The translations under genes and the position numbers were made by a program. The notes beneath the pieces were generated by a model that saw only the letters and a program-made list of their open reading frames with translations, searched no databases and had not been told where the DNA came from. A DNA stretch of 64,000 nt, taken from NCBI RefSeq assembly GCF_029457495.1, contig NZ_CP120361.1, positions 1,302,001 through 1,366,000 on the forward strand, given 5' to 3'. The stretch comes from Chelativorans sp. AA-79. GTDB taxonomy: Bacteria > Pseudomonadota > Alphaproteobacteria > Rhizobiales > Rhizobiaceae. Below are positions 9,159 to 16,720 of this stretch, one piece after another (the first letter of the stretch is position 1; each line of letters begins with the position of its first letter).

Positions 9159-10070
9159 TCAGGCGACCCTGGCCGCCGTACGATGGCGGGCGATGATCGC
9201 CTGGATCTCCCTCAGGCGCGGCACGGCGACGGTGACCAGCCGCTTCTCCGTCACGCTGCGGTCGAGCGAGATGCAGTCTTTCCACAGCGCGCGCCCGGCG
9301 ATCACGCCCGAAGCGCCGTTGGCCATTGCCGCCTCCACCTGGGTGAGGAAGGTTGCATGGTCCACCCCGGCCGACAAGACGGCCCATGGCACATCCCGGC
9401 AAAGGCGCGTCACCTCCAGGCAGATTTCAGGCGAGCCGGGGTAGGGGATCTTCAGCACCTTCGCCCCCGCGTCGAGGCAGAGCCTGACACCGCCCAGGAT
9501 CAGATCCGGGAAACGACTGGCATAATCTTCCGGCGTTTCGCCCGGAAGCGCATAGGTGAGGAACTCGACGACCAGAAGGAGGTCCTCTGCCGCGAAGTCG
9601 GCGATGACGCTGTCGAGGATGCGGAGATTGGCCGTGTTCGCCTCCGGCGTGTCGGAGCGCAGATAGATCATGATCTTGCCGCCCGTGCCGCCCAGCGCGC
9701 GCACGCGCCGCGCGCCGATGCCGGACACGAGCTTCGATAGCCGATAGCCCTCCGGTGAAGTGTCCCAGCCCGAATCGTCGAGCCCGATCAGCAGGCCTGT
9801 GCCGCGATCGAGCATGCCTTCATCGACCAGACCGGGCAGCGCGCAGACCGGGTCGACCAGCACGCAGCCCGCCTGGAGTGCCAGGAAACGGGTGATGTCC
9901 GCCTTTGTCCTGCCGAGGACATCGTTGCCGATCGCGGCCTGCGCCTGCGGGTCGGCAGCGAGGAGCTTGCGCATGCCGCCGCGCTGGTCGCAGGCGATGA
10001 CCATCATCGCCCCATCGGCGCCGCAGATCTGCTGATAACCGCGGCGCTCGGCGGTTGTCATCGCGCTCAT
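9159..10070 (-). CDS. Class I aldolase, LacD/YihT-like (ketose bisphosphate type)
   Basis: 303-residue TIM barrel of the LacD (tagatose-1,6-bisphosphate) and YihT (sulfofructose-1-phosphate) aldolase group. Matching landmarks are IACDQRGGMRKL near residue 25, LVDPVC near 71, VLKIPYPG with the probable Schiff-base Lys207, and VPWAVLSAGVD followed by NGASGVIAGRALW (228-263), which aligns with the YihT end. The ATG is preceded by AAGGAGGAG. It heads a two-gene minus-strand operon with the kinase fusion and is divergent from the SorC regulator, its likely controller. The exact ketose phosphate is not determinable. Confidence 0.8.
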   Translation of the reverse strand: MSAMTTAERRGYQQICGADGAMMVIACDQRGGMRKLLAADPQAQAAIGNDVLGRTKADITRFLALQAGCVLVDPVCALPGLVDEGMLDRGTGLLIGLDDSGWDTSPEGYRLSKLVSGIGARRVRALGGTGGKIMIYLRSDTPEANTANLRILDSVIADFAAEDLLLVVEFLTYALPGETPEDYASRFPDLILGGVRLCLDAGAKVLKIPYPGSPEICLEVTRLCRDVPWAVLSAGVDHATFLTQVEAAMANGASGVIAGRALWKDCISLDRSVTEKRLVTVAVPRLREIQAIIARHRTAARVA

Positions 10071-10189
10071 TGCATGCTCCTCCTTGAAGGCGGCGATCTC
10101 GCCGGCCGCCCTTTCGCATAAGCCGGCGATTGCATCGCCCGGTGAGTTGGGTCATGAATCCTGATGGGTTTGTCTGTAACATATTGCTG

Positions 10190-10206
10190 AAAGGATTTTC
10201 AAGCTG
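10190..10206 (+). promoter_or_regulatory. Possible ribosome site with CTG start for the SorC regulator
   Basis: AAAGGA at 10190-10195 lies eight bases before an in-frame CTG (10204). No ATG, GTG or TTG occurs in this frame between the upstream stop at 10177 and ATG 10240, and ATG 10240 has no purine-rich site before it. Confidence 0.35.
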
Positions 10207-10239
10207 TCCGGCCAAAACGGTCCCGAAGCCACGCGCGCG

Positions 10240-11136
10240 ATGCTCTACACCGTGGCGAAGCTCCACTACGAGAGCGACATGAGTCAGGTGGACATCGCCA
10301 GGCGTCTCAACGTCTCCACGGCGACGATCTCGCGTCTTCTGCAGCGGGCGCGCGCCGAAGGCATCGTGCGCATCGAGGTGCGCGACCCCGTCGCGCCCGG
10401 TGCGCTTGCGGATCGGCTGGCCGAAAAGCTCGGTCTCGCGCGTACGGCTGTGGTGGAGACGCCGATCAACGACCCACTGCCGGCGCTTACCGATCCACTC
10501 GCGCAAATGCTGCTTGACTCAGGCCTTCGTGCCGGTTCGGTCGTCGCCATTGGCTGGGGCAGGGCGGTCCGCAGCGTGGTCGAGGTCGGTTTGCCGCGCA
10601 TCCCCGGTGTCCATGTGGTGCCGGCCACGGGAGGCATGCAGCAGCATCAGGCGCATTTCCAGGTGAACGAGTTCGTGCGCAGCGCTGCCGACAGACTGGG
10701 CGGTGTCCCTCATTTCATCCACGCGCCCTATCTGCCCGCACACGAGGCCCGGCAGGCCTTTCTCTCCGACCCCGCCATCCGCGACAGCGTGGCCCTCTGG
10801 GACCGGATCGACGTGGCGGTGGTGGGCGTTGGCCTGCCGCATGCGATGAATTCGCCGGAGGCAAGTGCTGCCACGCCCGGCGAGCAGGCGCTCGTCGATG
10901 CGGCGGGCGATGTGGTCCGCCATTATTTCGATGCCGATGGGCGGCTGATCGACTGGGACGGGGAGCGGCGCATGATCGCAGTGTCGCCAGAGCAGTTGCG
11001 GCGTGCGCGGCTGGTGATCGGTGTCGCCGCGGGGGCGGAGAAGGCGGCTGCGATCACGGGCGCCGCGCGTGCCGGGCTTATCAGCGCGCTCGTCACCGAC
11101 ACGCGCGCCGCCGAAGCGATCCTCGACCGGCTGTGA
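10240..11136 (+). CDS. SorC/DeoR-type sugar-responsive transcription regulator
   Basis: About 298 residues. An N-terminal helix-turn-helix (SQVDIARRLNVSTATISRLLQRA, residues 13-35 from ATG 10240) precedes a SorC-type effector domain with GWGRAV and VPATGG. The domain resembles sugar-phosphate isomerase folds and usually senses a phosphorylated sugar. Family members normally have about ten residues before the first helix. The in-frame upstream codons to CTG 10204 would supply them, so the true protein may start there. It lies divergent from the aldolase/kinase operon and directly upstream of the ribose-type importer, so it probably controls both, with twin operator-like sites at 11161-11197. 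Confidence 0.83.
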   Translation: MLYTVAKLHYESDMSQVDIARRLNVSTATISRLLQRARAEGIVRIEVRDPVAPGALADRLAEKLGLARTAVVETPINDPLPALTDPLAQMLLDSGLRAGSVVAIGWGRAVRSVVEVGLPRIPGVHVVPATGGMQQHQAHFQVNEFVRSAADRLGGVPHFIHAPYLPAHEARQAFLSDPAIRDSVALWDRIDVAVVGVGLPHAMNSPEASAATPGEQALVDAAGDVVRHYFDADGRLIDWDGERRMIAVSPEQLRRARLVIGVAAGAEKAAAITGAARAGLISALVTDTRAAEAILDRL

Positions 11137-11160
11137 CGTTGCCGGACCTCACCTTCAAAA

Positions 11161-11197
11161 CTTTCTGCGCGTAAAAATAGACTTTTCGCGCATAAAG
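11161..11197. promoter_or_regulatory. Paired operator-like sites upstream of the importer
   Basis: Two related 16-base sites, ctttctgcgcgtaaaa (11161-11176) and cttttcgcgcataaag (11182-11197), form an imperfect inverted repeat with 13 of 16 positions matching. Each is itself partly symmetric around GCGC. They sit just upstream of a TTGACA box and fit binding of a tetrameric SorC-type regulator. The 308-base gap between regulator and binding-protein gene holds these sites and no credible gene. Confidence 0.5.
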
Positions 11198-11200
11198 TCG

Positions 11201-11231
11201 TTGACAGACCTGCCTTCCCTGACGACTAAAT
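11201..11231 (+). promoter_or_regulatory. Candidate sigma-70 promoter for the ribose-type importer
   Basis: A perfect TTGACA (-35) at 11201-11206 is followed after 18 bases by ACTAAAT (weak -10) at 11225-11231. It lies four bases after the paired operator-like sites and leaves a leader of about 200 bases before the binding-protein gene. A second TTGAC box at 11343 has no good -10. Confidence 0.4.
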
Positions 11232-11325
11232 TCATCCTGGGCGCGGTGATCATGATCGATGCCGCCGCCGGGGAGGAGGAGGTGCGGAAGGCCCTGCAGA
11301 ACCTGGGCCGAAGATCTGAAATATC

Positions 11326-11341
11326 TTTCTGAATAAAATTG
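11326..11341. promoter_or_regulatory. Third operator-like half site
   Basis: ctttctgaataaaatt shares CTTTCTG and TAAAA with the site at 11161 but lacks the central CGCG. It lies about 165 bases from the first pair, a spacing compatible with looping. Weak evidence by itself. Confidence 0.25.
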
Positions 11342-11444
11342 CTTGACGTGCATCGCACGCCAAAGCGATCATGGATGAAGCTGACCGGGCGGGAGGTCCG
11401 GGCAGTTTAGGCTTGGACCAGGGTCATGGAGGGAGGAGAATTCC

Positions 11445-12437
11445 ATGCAACGTCGTTCCATTCTCAAAGCCGCCGCCGTCGCGGCGGTTGCGCTCGGTGC
11501 CGGTCTCTCGGCGCTTCCTGCGGGCGCGCAGGACAAGAAGTTCACGATAGCGCTCATTCCGGGCCTCACCACGGACGCCTTCTACATCACCATGCACAAG
11601 GGCGCGCAGGCGGCTGCCGATGCGCTGGGCGTCGACCTGATGTTCCAGGGCGCGCCCGAGTTCAACCCGACGCTGCAGGTACCGGTGCTCGATGCGGTGA
11701 TCGCGCGCGGGCCGGACGCGATCCTGATCGCGCCGACGGACACCACGCAGCTCATCGAGCCCTTGCGCAAGGCGCATGACGCGGGCATCCCGGTCATCAC
11801 CGTCGACACCTTCATCGGGAACGGCCAGTACCAGACGGGCTCCGGCGAGGCGGATTTCCCGCTCTCCTATATCGCCTCCGACAACATTCTCGGCGGCCGC
11901 ATGGCGGCTCGCGCGCTGGGCGAGGCGATCGGCGGGGAGGGCAAGGTCTACGTCTCGAACGTGAAGCCCGGCATCTCCACCACCGACCAGCGCGAGGAAG
12001 GCTTCAAGCTGGAGATGGAGGAGAATTTCCCGAACATCGAGGTGCTGGAGACCCAGTTCAACGAGAACGACGCCAACAACGCCGCCTCGCAGCTCCAGGC
12101 GATGTTCGCCCGCAATTCGGACCTCAAGGGCGTGTTCGGCGCCAACCTCTTCTCGGCACTGGGTGCCGCCAACGGCGTGCAGCAGGCCGGGCAGACCGGC
12201 AACATCAAGGTGGTCGCCTTCGACGCGCCCACCTCCATCGTCGACAACATCAATTCCGGCCTGGTGGACGTCGCCATCGCGCAGCATCCCGCCGAGATCG
12301 GCTATTTCGGCGTGGTTTCGGCCTATGCCCACCTCACCGGCCAGTCGATCCCGACGCTGATCGGCACCGGCTTCACGGTGATCGACAAGTCCAACATCTC
12401 CGATCCGGAAGTGGCCAAATACGTCTATTCCGACTGA
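11445..12437 (+). CDS. Ribose-type ABC importer, periplasmic sugar-binding protein
   Basis: 330 residues of the periplasmic-binding-protein 4 (RbsB-like) group. The signal peptide starts QRRSILKAAAVAAVALGAG and ends near ALPAGAQ; the paired Arg followed by S-I-L-K is Tat-like. Hinge and ligand segments FTIALIPGLTTDAFY, APTDTTQL and VVAFDAP fit sugar binders. A strong GGGAGGAG site (11431-11438) precedes the ATG. A GC-rich hairpin (12453-12475) separates it from the permease, consistent with more binding protein than membrane protein. Likely ligand is a monosaccharide or polyol linked to the flanking kinases and aldolase. Confidence 0.9.
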   Translation: MQRRSILKAAAVAAVALGAGLSALPAGAQDKKFTIALIPGLTTDAFYITMHKGAQAAADALGVDLMFQGAPEFNPTLQVPVLDAVIARGPDAILIAPTDTTQLIEPLRKAHDAGIPVITVDTFIGNGQYQTGSGEADFPLSYIASDNILGGRMAARALGEAIGGEGKVYVSNVKPGISTTDQREEGFKLEMEENFPNIEVLETQFNENDANNAASQLQAMFARNSDLKGVFGANLFSALGAANGVQQAGQTGNIKVVAFDAPTSIVDNINSGLVDVAIAQHPAEIGYFGVVSAYAHLTGQSIPTLIGTGFTVIDKSNISDPEVAKYVYSD

Positions 12438-12452
12438 TCGCTGGAACAGGCG

Positions 12453-12475
12453 GCCCCCGGCCGGACGCCGGGGGC
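12453..12475 (+). terminator. Intra-operon hairpin between binding protein and permease
   Basis: A perfect 9-bp stem (GCCCCCGGC / GCCGGGGGC) with loop CGGAC, 16 bases after the binding-protein stop. No T-run follows, so it probably stabilises the upstream mRNA or only partly terminates. Confidence 0.65.
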
Positions 12476-12530
12476 TCTGCCACTCGACTTGGTCCCCGTG
12501 CGGATCCCCCGCGCAAAACCGGACAAGGGC

Positions 12531-13616
12531 ATGAGCTCGACGCAAGAACTACAGAAGACCGGTCATGAGGCCGCCGCTTCGCACGATCCCGTGGCGCCGC
12601 AGGCCGATCACGCCGAGCGCGCGACGAGCGTGGTGCAGCGCATCGCGGACCTCAGGGCATGGCTGTTCCTCGCAGCCCTGATCCTGGCCTTCGAGGCATG
12701 GGCGCGCTACGATTTCGACGGCACGTTCATTCTCAATCCCTACAACCTCCAGTCGATCGCCATCTTCGCGGTGGCGCCGCTGCTTCTGGCAAGCGGGCAG
12801 ACCTTCGTCATCATCTCCGGCGGCATCGACCTTTCGCTGGGCTTCATCATGGGGCTGGCGGCCGTGGTCACCGCCCATGTGGTGAATTGGGCCACGCCTT
12901 CGCTCGGCATGCCCTTCGCCGTGCTCACGGGCGTGCTTGCCGGTGTCGCCATCGCCGGCGTGCCCGGCCTCATCAACGGGCTGCTCGTGGCGAGGCTGCG
13001 GGTCCCGCCTTTCATCGGCACGCTCGGCATGTTCGGCGTGGCCCGCGGCGTGGCCTTCCTCTTCGCCGGCGGCACCGTGGTGCCGGTGCAGGGCAATTCC
13101 TTCTTCTCCATGCTCGGCAACGGCCGCTTCCACGGCATTCCCTATATCGTCATCGTCACCGCGGTCTTCGTGCTCGTCATGCATTACCTTCTGAGCCAGA
13201 CCCGGTTCGGCCAGCACAATTACGCCATCGGCGCCAATGTGCAGGCGGCGCGCCGCGCCGGCATCAACATCAAGTCGCATCTCACGCGCCTCTATGTGCT
13301 TTCCGGCCTCTGCGCAGGATTGGCGGGCGCGCTCTACGCGGCCCGCTTCAATGCCGGCGCGGCCCAGGCGGGCGAGCCGCTTCTGCTCGACAGCGTCGCT
13401 GCGGTGGTGATCGGCGGGGCGAGCCTGTTCGGCGGGTCGGGCACCATCTTCGGCACGGTGGCGGGCGCGCTCGTCATCGCCGTCATCCAGTACGGCCTCG
13501 TGTTCATCAATGTGGAGCCCTTCTGGCAGTTCATCAGCGTCGGCGTCGTCATCATCATCTCGGTGCTGATCGACCAGGCGCAGCGGCGCTTCAGCGGAGG
13601 GCGGGTCGATGAGTAG
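12531..13616 (+). CDS. Ribose-type ABC importer permease (RbsC-like)
   Basis: 361 residues with eight to ten hydrophobic spans and the branched-chain/ribose permease motifs SGGIDLSLGFIMGL, GLINGLLVARLRVPPFIGTLG and IGGASLFGGSGTIFG. I chose ATG 12531; a TTG at 12489 would add 14 residues with no clear function. A 55-residue N-terminal cytosolic tail precedes the first span and is longer than in E. coli RbsC. The stop overlaps the ATPase start by eight bases. Confidence 0.9.
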   Translation: MSSTQELQKTGHEAAASHDPVAPQADHAERATSVVQRIADLRAWLFLAALILAFEAWARYDFDGTFILNPYNLQSIAIFAVAPLLLASGQTFVIISGGIDLSLGFIMGLAAVVTAHVVNWATPSLGMPFAVLTGVLAGVAIAGVPGLINGLLVARLRVPPFIGTLGMFGVARGVAFLFAGGTVVPVQGNSFFSMLGNGRFHGIPYIVIVTAVFVLVMHYLLSQTRFGQHNYAIGANVQAARRAGINIKSHLTRLYVLSGLCAGLAGALYAARFNAGAAQAGEPLLLDSVAAVVIGGASLFGGSGTIFGTVAGALVIAVIQYGLVFINVEPFWQFISVGVVIIISVLIDQAQRRFSGGRVDE

Positions 13617-14367
13617 CCTCGAGAAGGCCGCGCCCGTCCTGGAGGTGCGCAACCTGTCGAAGCATTTCGGCGCGATCCAGGCCTTGAACGACCTTTCCAT
13701 GTCGGTGCATCGCGGCGAGGTGGTGGCGCTCGCCGGAGACAACGGCGCGGGCAAGACGACGCTCATCAAGACGATCTCCGGCGTCTTCCGGCCGACCTCC
13801 GGCGAAATCCGTCTCAACGGTCAGCCGGTCACCTTCGCCACCCCTCAGGAGGCGCGCGACAAGGGCATCGAGACGATCTACCAGGACCTGGCGCTCGCGG
13901 ACAACCTGTCGATCGGCGCCAACATCTTCCTGGGGCGCGAGCCCATGACGCGACTCTTCGGCCTGTTGCCGGTGCTCGACCGCAGGGCGATGGCCGAGGC
14001 CGCACGCTCCACCATGGCCCTGCTCGATTTCCACGTGAACCGCATGGATGCGCCCGTCTCCAATTTCTCGGGCGGCCAGCGGCAGGCGGTGGCGATCGGG
14101 CGCGCGGTCTACTGGGACGCGCAGATCCTCATCATGGACGAACCGACCGCCGCCCTCGGCGTGCCGGAACAGCGCAAGGTGATCGCGCTCATCCACCAGC
14201 TCAAGGCGCAGGGACGCGGCGTGATCTTCATCTCCCACAATCTGCAGGACATCTTCGCCGTATCGGACCGCATCGTCGTCCTCCGCCGCGGCGTGATGGC
14301 GGGCGAACGGCGCATCTCCGAGACGAGCCATGACGAGGTGGTGAAGCTCATGGTCGGTGGCGGGTGA
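13609..14367 (+). CDS. Ribose-type ABC importer ATPase (single domain)
   Basis: 252-residue ATPase with one nucleotide-binding domain: Walker A GDNGAGKTT (43-51), signature FSGGQRQAV and Walker B LIMDEPTAALG. E. coli RbsA has two such domains in about 500 residues, so this belongs to the half-size group (FrcA-like) common in rhizobia. The start overlaps the permease end. It is the last gene of the plus-strand operon and is followed by a terminator-like hairpin. Confidence 0.9.
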   Translation: MSSLEKAAPVLEVRNLSKHFGAIQALNDLSMSVHRGEVVALAGDNGAGKTTLIKTISGVFRPTSGEIRLNGQPVTFATPQEARDKGIETIYQDLALADNLSIGANIFLGREPMTRLFGLLPVLDRRAMAEAARSTMALLDFHVNRMDAPVSNFSGGQRQAVAIGRAVYWDAQILIMDEPTAALGVPEQRKVIALIHQLKAQGRGVIFISHNLQDIFAVSDRIVVLRRGVMAGERRISETSHDEVVKLMVGGG

Positions 14368-14463
14368 TGCGCCATGGCTCCATGCCCCCTCTCTTCCCGG
14401 CATCTATCTCGCTGCCAATCGTCGACCTTGGCGAATGACAGGATCGCCGGCGCAAGCTCATAT

Positions 14464-14482
14464 CTCCCCCCTGGCGGGGGAG
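14464..14482. terminator. Hairpin between convergent genes
   Basis: CTCCCCC (14464-14470), loop CTGGC and GGGGGAG (14476-14482) form a perfect 7-bp stem. It lies between the importer ATPase and the converging LacI-type gene and could stop transcription from both sides. The same C-rich/G-rich motif recurs inside the long palindrome at 27037. Confidence 0.5.
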
Positions 14483-14574
14483 AAAGCAGTTTCAGCATCT
14501 TGGCCGGAGTGAAACGGAGGCCAAGTGTTGGAAATCGCAAGAGAGGGGGTATGCACCTGTCTGTTCGGACAGAC

Positions 14575-15612
14575 CTACGCCGAGGCCCGCAACACGAGTT
14601 CGGCGTTGACGAGAACCTGGTCGCCATCCGTCCGCGGCGCGTCGGCGGGCTTGGCCGGGTCGAGCTTGGAAAGCAGAAGGCGGATGGCGATGCGCCCCAT
14701 CTCCGCCGTGTTCTGCGACACGGTGGTGAGCGGCGGCCAGATATATTCGCTCAGGGAGTGGTTGTCGTGGCCGGCGACCCTGAGGTCGCAGCCGGGCTCA
14801 ATCCCCACCTTCAGCCCCGCCTGGTGCACCGCCGCCAACACGCCGAAGGCCACCCGGTCGTTGCCGCACAGAACGCTGCGGGTGGGAAAGCCGCCTTCGC
14901 GCAGCACGCGGCCGGCCTGCTCATGGGCGAAGCGCTCGAAGTCCCAGGTGGTCGACGGCTCTGTGGGAACGATGACGGGCTCGAGCCCGCGCCGCTCCAT
15001 GGTGGCGATATAGGCGTTGCGGCGCGCGGCTGCGTTCGCGTTCACCGCCGGCATGTCGAAATAGCAGGGGCTGTCGCCGAGTCGCGTCAGATAATCGGTG
15101 ATGAGGGCGACGGACTGGGCATTGTTGGTGCCCACGAAGGGCTCCTCCCCATCGAAGGGCGCATCGATGAAGATGATCGGAACATTGCGCGCCAGAGCCT
15201 TCAGCTTGCCCGGATGGTCGCGGGTGCCCACCGGCGCCATGATGATGCCCGCGACGTTGAGCGAGGTCAGCATCTCGATCGCCTCCGCCTCCAGTTCCGT
15301 GCGCCCCTCGGAGGAAAAGGCGAAGCTCAGATAGCCCGCGCGCGAGGCCTCCATCTCGATGCGGCGGCGCAGATCCATGTAGAAGGGGTCGAGCGAGCTC
15401 GGAAAGACGAGGCCGATGATCTTGGCGCGACGGCGGTTCAGGTTCACGGCGAAGAGGTTCGGGCGGAAGCCCGTCTCGCTCAGGCCCGCCTCGATCTTCT
15501 CGCGCACCTTCGCCCGGACGGAACCCGGATCCTGGAAATATTTGGAGACGGTCGGGCGCGAAAGGCCGATCGCTTCGGCGAACTCCTCCATGGTTCTGAT
15601 GCGCTTGCGCAT
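14575..15612 (-). CDS. LacI-family transcriptional repressor
   Basis: 345 residues. The N-terminal helix-turn-helix (TMEEFAEAIGLSRPTVSKYF, about residues 7-26) and hinge are followed by a periplasmic-binding-like sensor domain (IIGLVFPSSLDPFYMDL; LCGNDRVAFGVLAA; VAGHDN). I chose ATG 15612, preceded by AAGGGGA; a start 27 codons upstream would add an Arg/Pro-rich stretch not seen in the family. The gene is divergent from the PfkB-headed operon, and a 17-base palindrome lies between the two starts. It probably represses that operon until a sugar or sugar phosphate binds. Confidence 0.88.
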   Translation of the reverse strand: MRKRIRTMEEFAEAIGLSRPTVSKYFQDPGSVRAKVREKIEAGLSETGFRPNLFAVNLNRRRAKIIGLVFPSSLDPFYMDLRRRIEMEASRAGYLSFAFSSEGRTELEAEAIEMLTSLNVAGIIMAPVGTRDHPGKLKALARNVPIIFIDAPFDGEEPFVGTNNAQSVALITDYLTRLGDSPCYFDMPAVNANAAARRNAYIATMERRGLEPVIVPTEPSTTWDFERFAHEQAGRVLREGGFPTRSVLCGNDRVAFGVLAAVHQAGLKVGIEPGCDLRVAGHDNHSLSEYIWPPLTTVSQNTAEMGRIAIRLLLSKLDPAKPADAPRTDGDQVLVNAELVLRASA

Positions 15613-15688
15613 TTCTGCCCGTCCCCTTGGAAAGGCAGGCGCTCCTGCCCGTCCGGCTACCAAGGCGATGCCATCGCAGGACAGTGAA

Positions 15689-15705
15689 GTCAAAACAATT
15701 TTAAC
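15689..15705. promoter_or_regulatory. Candidate LacI-type operator
   Basis: GTCAAAACAATTTTAAC is a 17-base imperfect palindrome (GTnAAAA and TTTTnAC arms around CAA) in the divergent region between repressor and kinase. A related half site, TTTTAC, lies at 15722-15727 against the kinase start. It lacks the central CG often seen in LacI-family sites. Confidence 0.35.
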
Positions 15706-15727
15706 GCGATGAAAGAAGTGATTTTAC

Positions 15728-16720
15728 GTGCCAAAAGAAATTTCCTTTGACAGCGGAAAGGATAGTCGCCGCCCGGTGCGCGTGGGCGCGATCGGAGAAC
15801 TCCTGGTCGAGTTCGTCGCCGCGCAGAAGGACACGCGGCATCTCCGCCCGGCGGATTACCGGGGGCCGTTCCCATCGGGCGCGCCGGGCATCTTCATAGA
15901 CCAGGCCGCCAGGGCCGGGGCAGAGGCCATATTCGCGGGCGCCGTGGGCGCGGACGCCTTCGGCGCCGTTATCCGCGAGCGCCTCTCGTCGGCAGGCGTG
16001 GACGATCGCCTCATCCGGACCGCCGAAGGCATCCCCACGGGGTCGGCCTTCGTCGCCTACAACAGCGACGGCAGCCGCGATTTCGTCTTCAACATCGCCC
16101 ATTCGGCGGCAGCCCGCCTGCCGGAGGCGGAGGAATGCGTCGCCGTGCTCGAAGCGTTCGGCGTCGACGTCTTCCACATCTCCGGCTCGGCTCTTGCCGA
16201 TCCCGCCATGCGGACGACGGCCCTTGCCGTCTGCCGCGCGCTTGCGGAACGCGGCGCTGCGATCTCGCTAGACCCGAATATCCGCAAGGAACTGCTCGGC
16301 GAAAGCGGCTATCTCGATGCGCTGTGGGAGCTGATGGAGCTTGCGGCTTATGTCCTGCCGAGTGACGCGGATGCGGAGGTGCTCTTTCCCGGCGAGACGT
16401 TTGCCGCTTATGCGGACCGGCTCCTTTCCGCCGGCAAGCATGCGGTTGTGCTGAAGCGCGGGGAGGAGGGCTGCATAGGTGTGGCGCGAGGCGGGGAGAT
16501 GGTCTCCATCCCCGCGCACAGGGTCCGGATGGTCGACCCGACGGGAGCGGGCGACTGCTTCTGCGCCACCTTTGTCACACACTTTGCCGGCGGGCGGAGC
16601 CTCAGCGATGCGCTCGCCTATGCAAACGCCGCAGGCGCGCTCGCCGTCGGCAAAATCGGGCCCATGGAGGGCAATTCGAGCCTTGGCGAAATCCAGGCGC
16701 TGCTGGAGGCTAGCACGTGA
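15728..16720 (+). CDS. PfkB-family sugar kinase, probable tagatose kinase
   Basis: Up to 330 residues of the ribokinase/PfkB family. The core starts VGAIGELLVEF. The ATP and catalytic motif DPTGAGDCFCATF is at 270-282, with catalytic Asp276. The called start is GTG 15728; GTG 15776, after GGAAAGGA at 15755, is also plausible and would remove 16 residues not typical of the family. It is followed with a 4-base GTGA overlap by a PF08013 protein. This kinase/PF08013 pair is known from Agrobacterium tumefaciens, where a PfkB enzyme makes D-tagatose 6-phosphate and the partner epimerises it at C4 to fructose 6-phosphate. Substrate assignment rests on that pairing. Confidence 0.78.
   Translation: MPKEISFDSGKDSRRPVRVGAIGELLVEFVAAQKDTRHLRPADYRGPFPSGAPGIFIDQAARAGAEAIFAGAVGADAFGAVIRERLSSAGVDDRLIRTAEGIPTGSAFVAYNSDGSRDFVFNIAHSAAARLPEAEECVAVLEAFGVDVFHISGSALADPAMRTTALAVCRALAERGAAISLDPNIRKELLGESGYLDALWELMELAAYVLPSDADAEVLFPGETFAAYADRLLSAGKHAVVLKRGEEGCIGVARGGEMVSIPAHRVRMVDPTGAGDCFCATFVTHFAGGRSLSDALAYANAAGALAVGKIGPMEGNSSLGEIQALLEAST

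Noticed and set aside
11021..11332. Possible 103-residue plus-strand protein over the end of the SorC gene and the control region
   Set aside because: Starts inside the SorC gene, crosses the operator and promoter boxes and has no motif.
14575..15693. Longer start for the LacI-type repressor
   Set aside because: The 27 extra residues are atypical for the family, while ATG 15612 has AAGGGGA upstream and leads straight into the DNA-binding helices.
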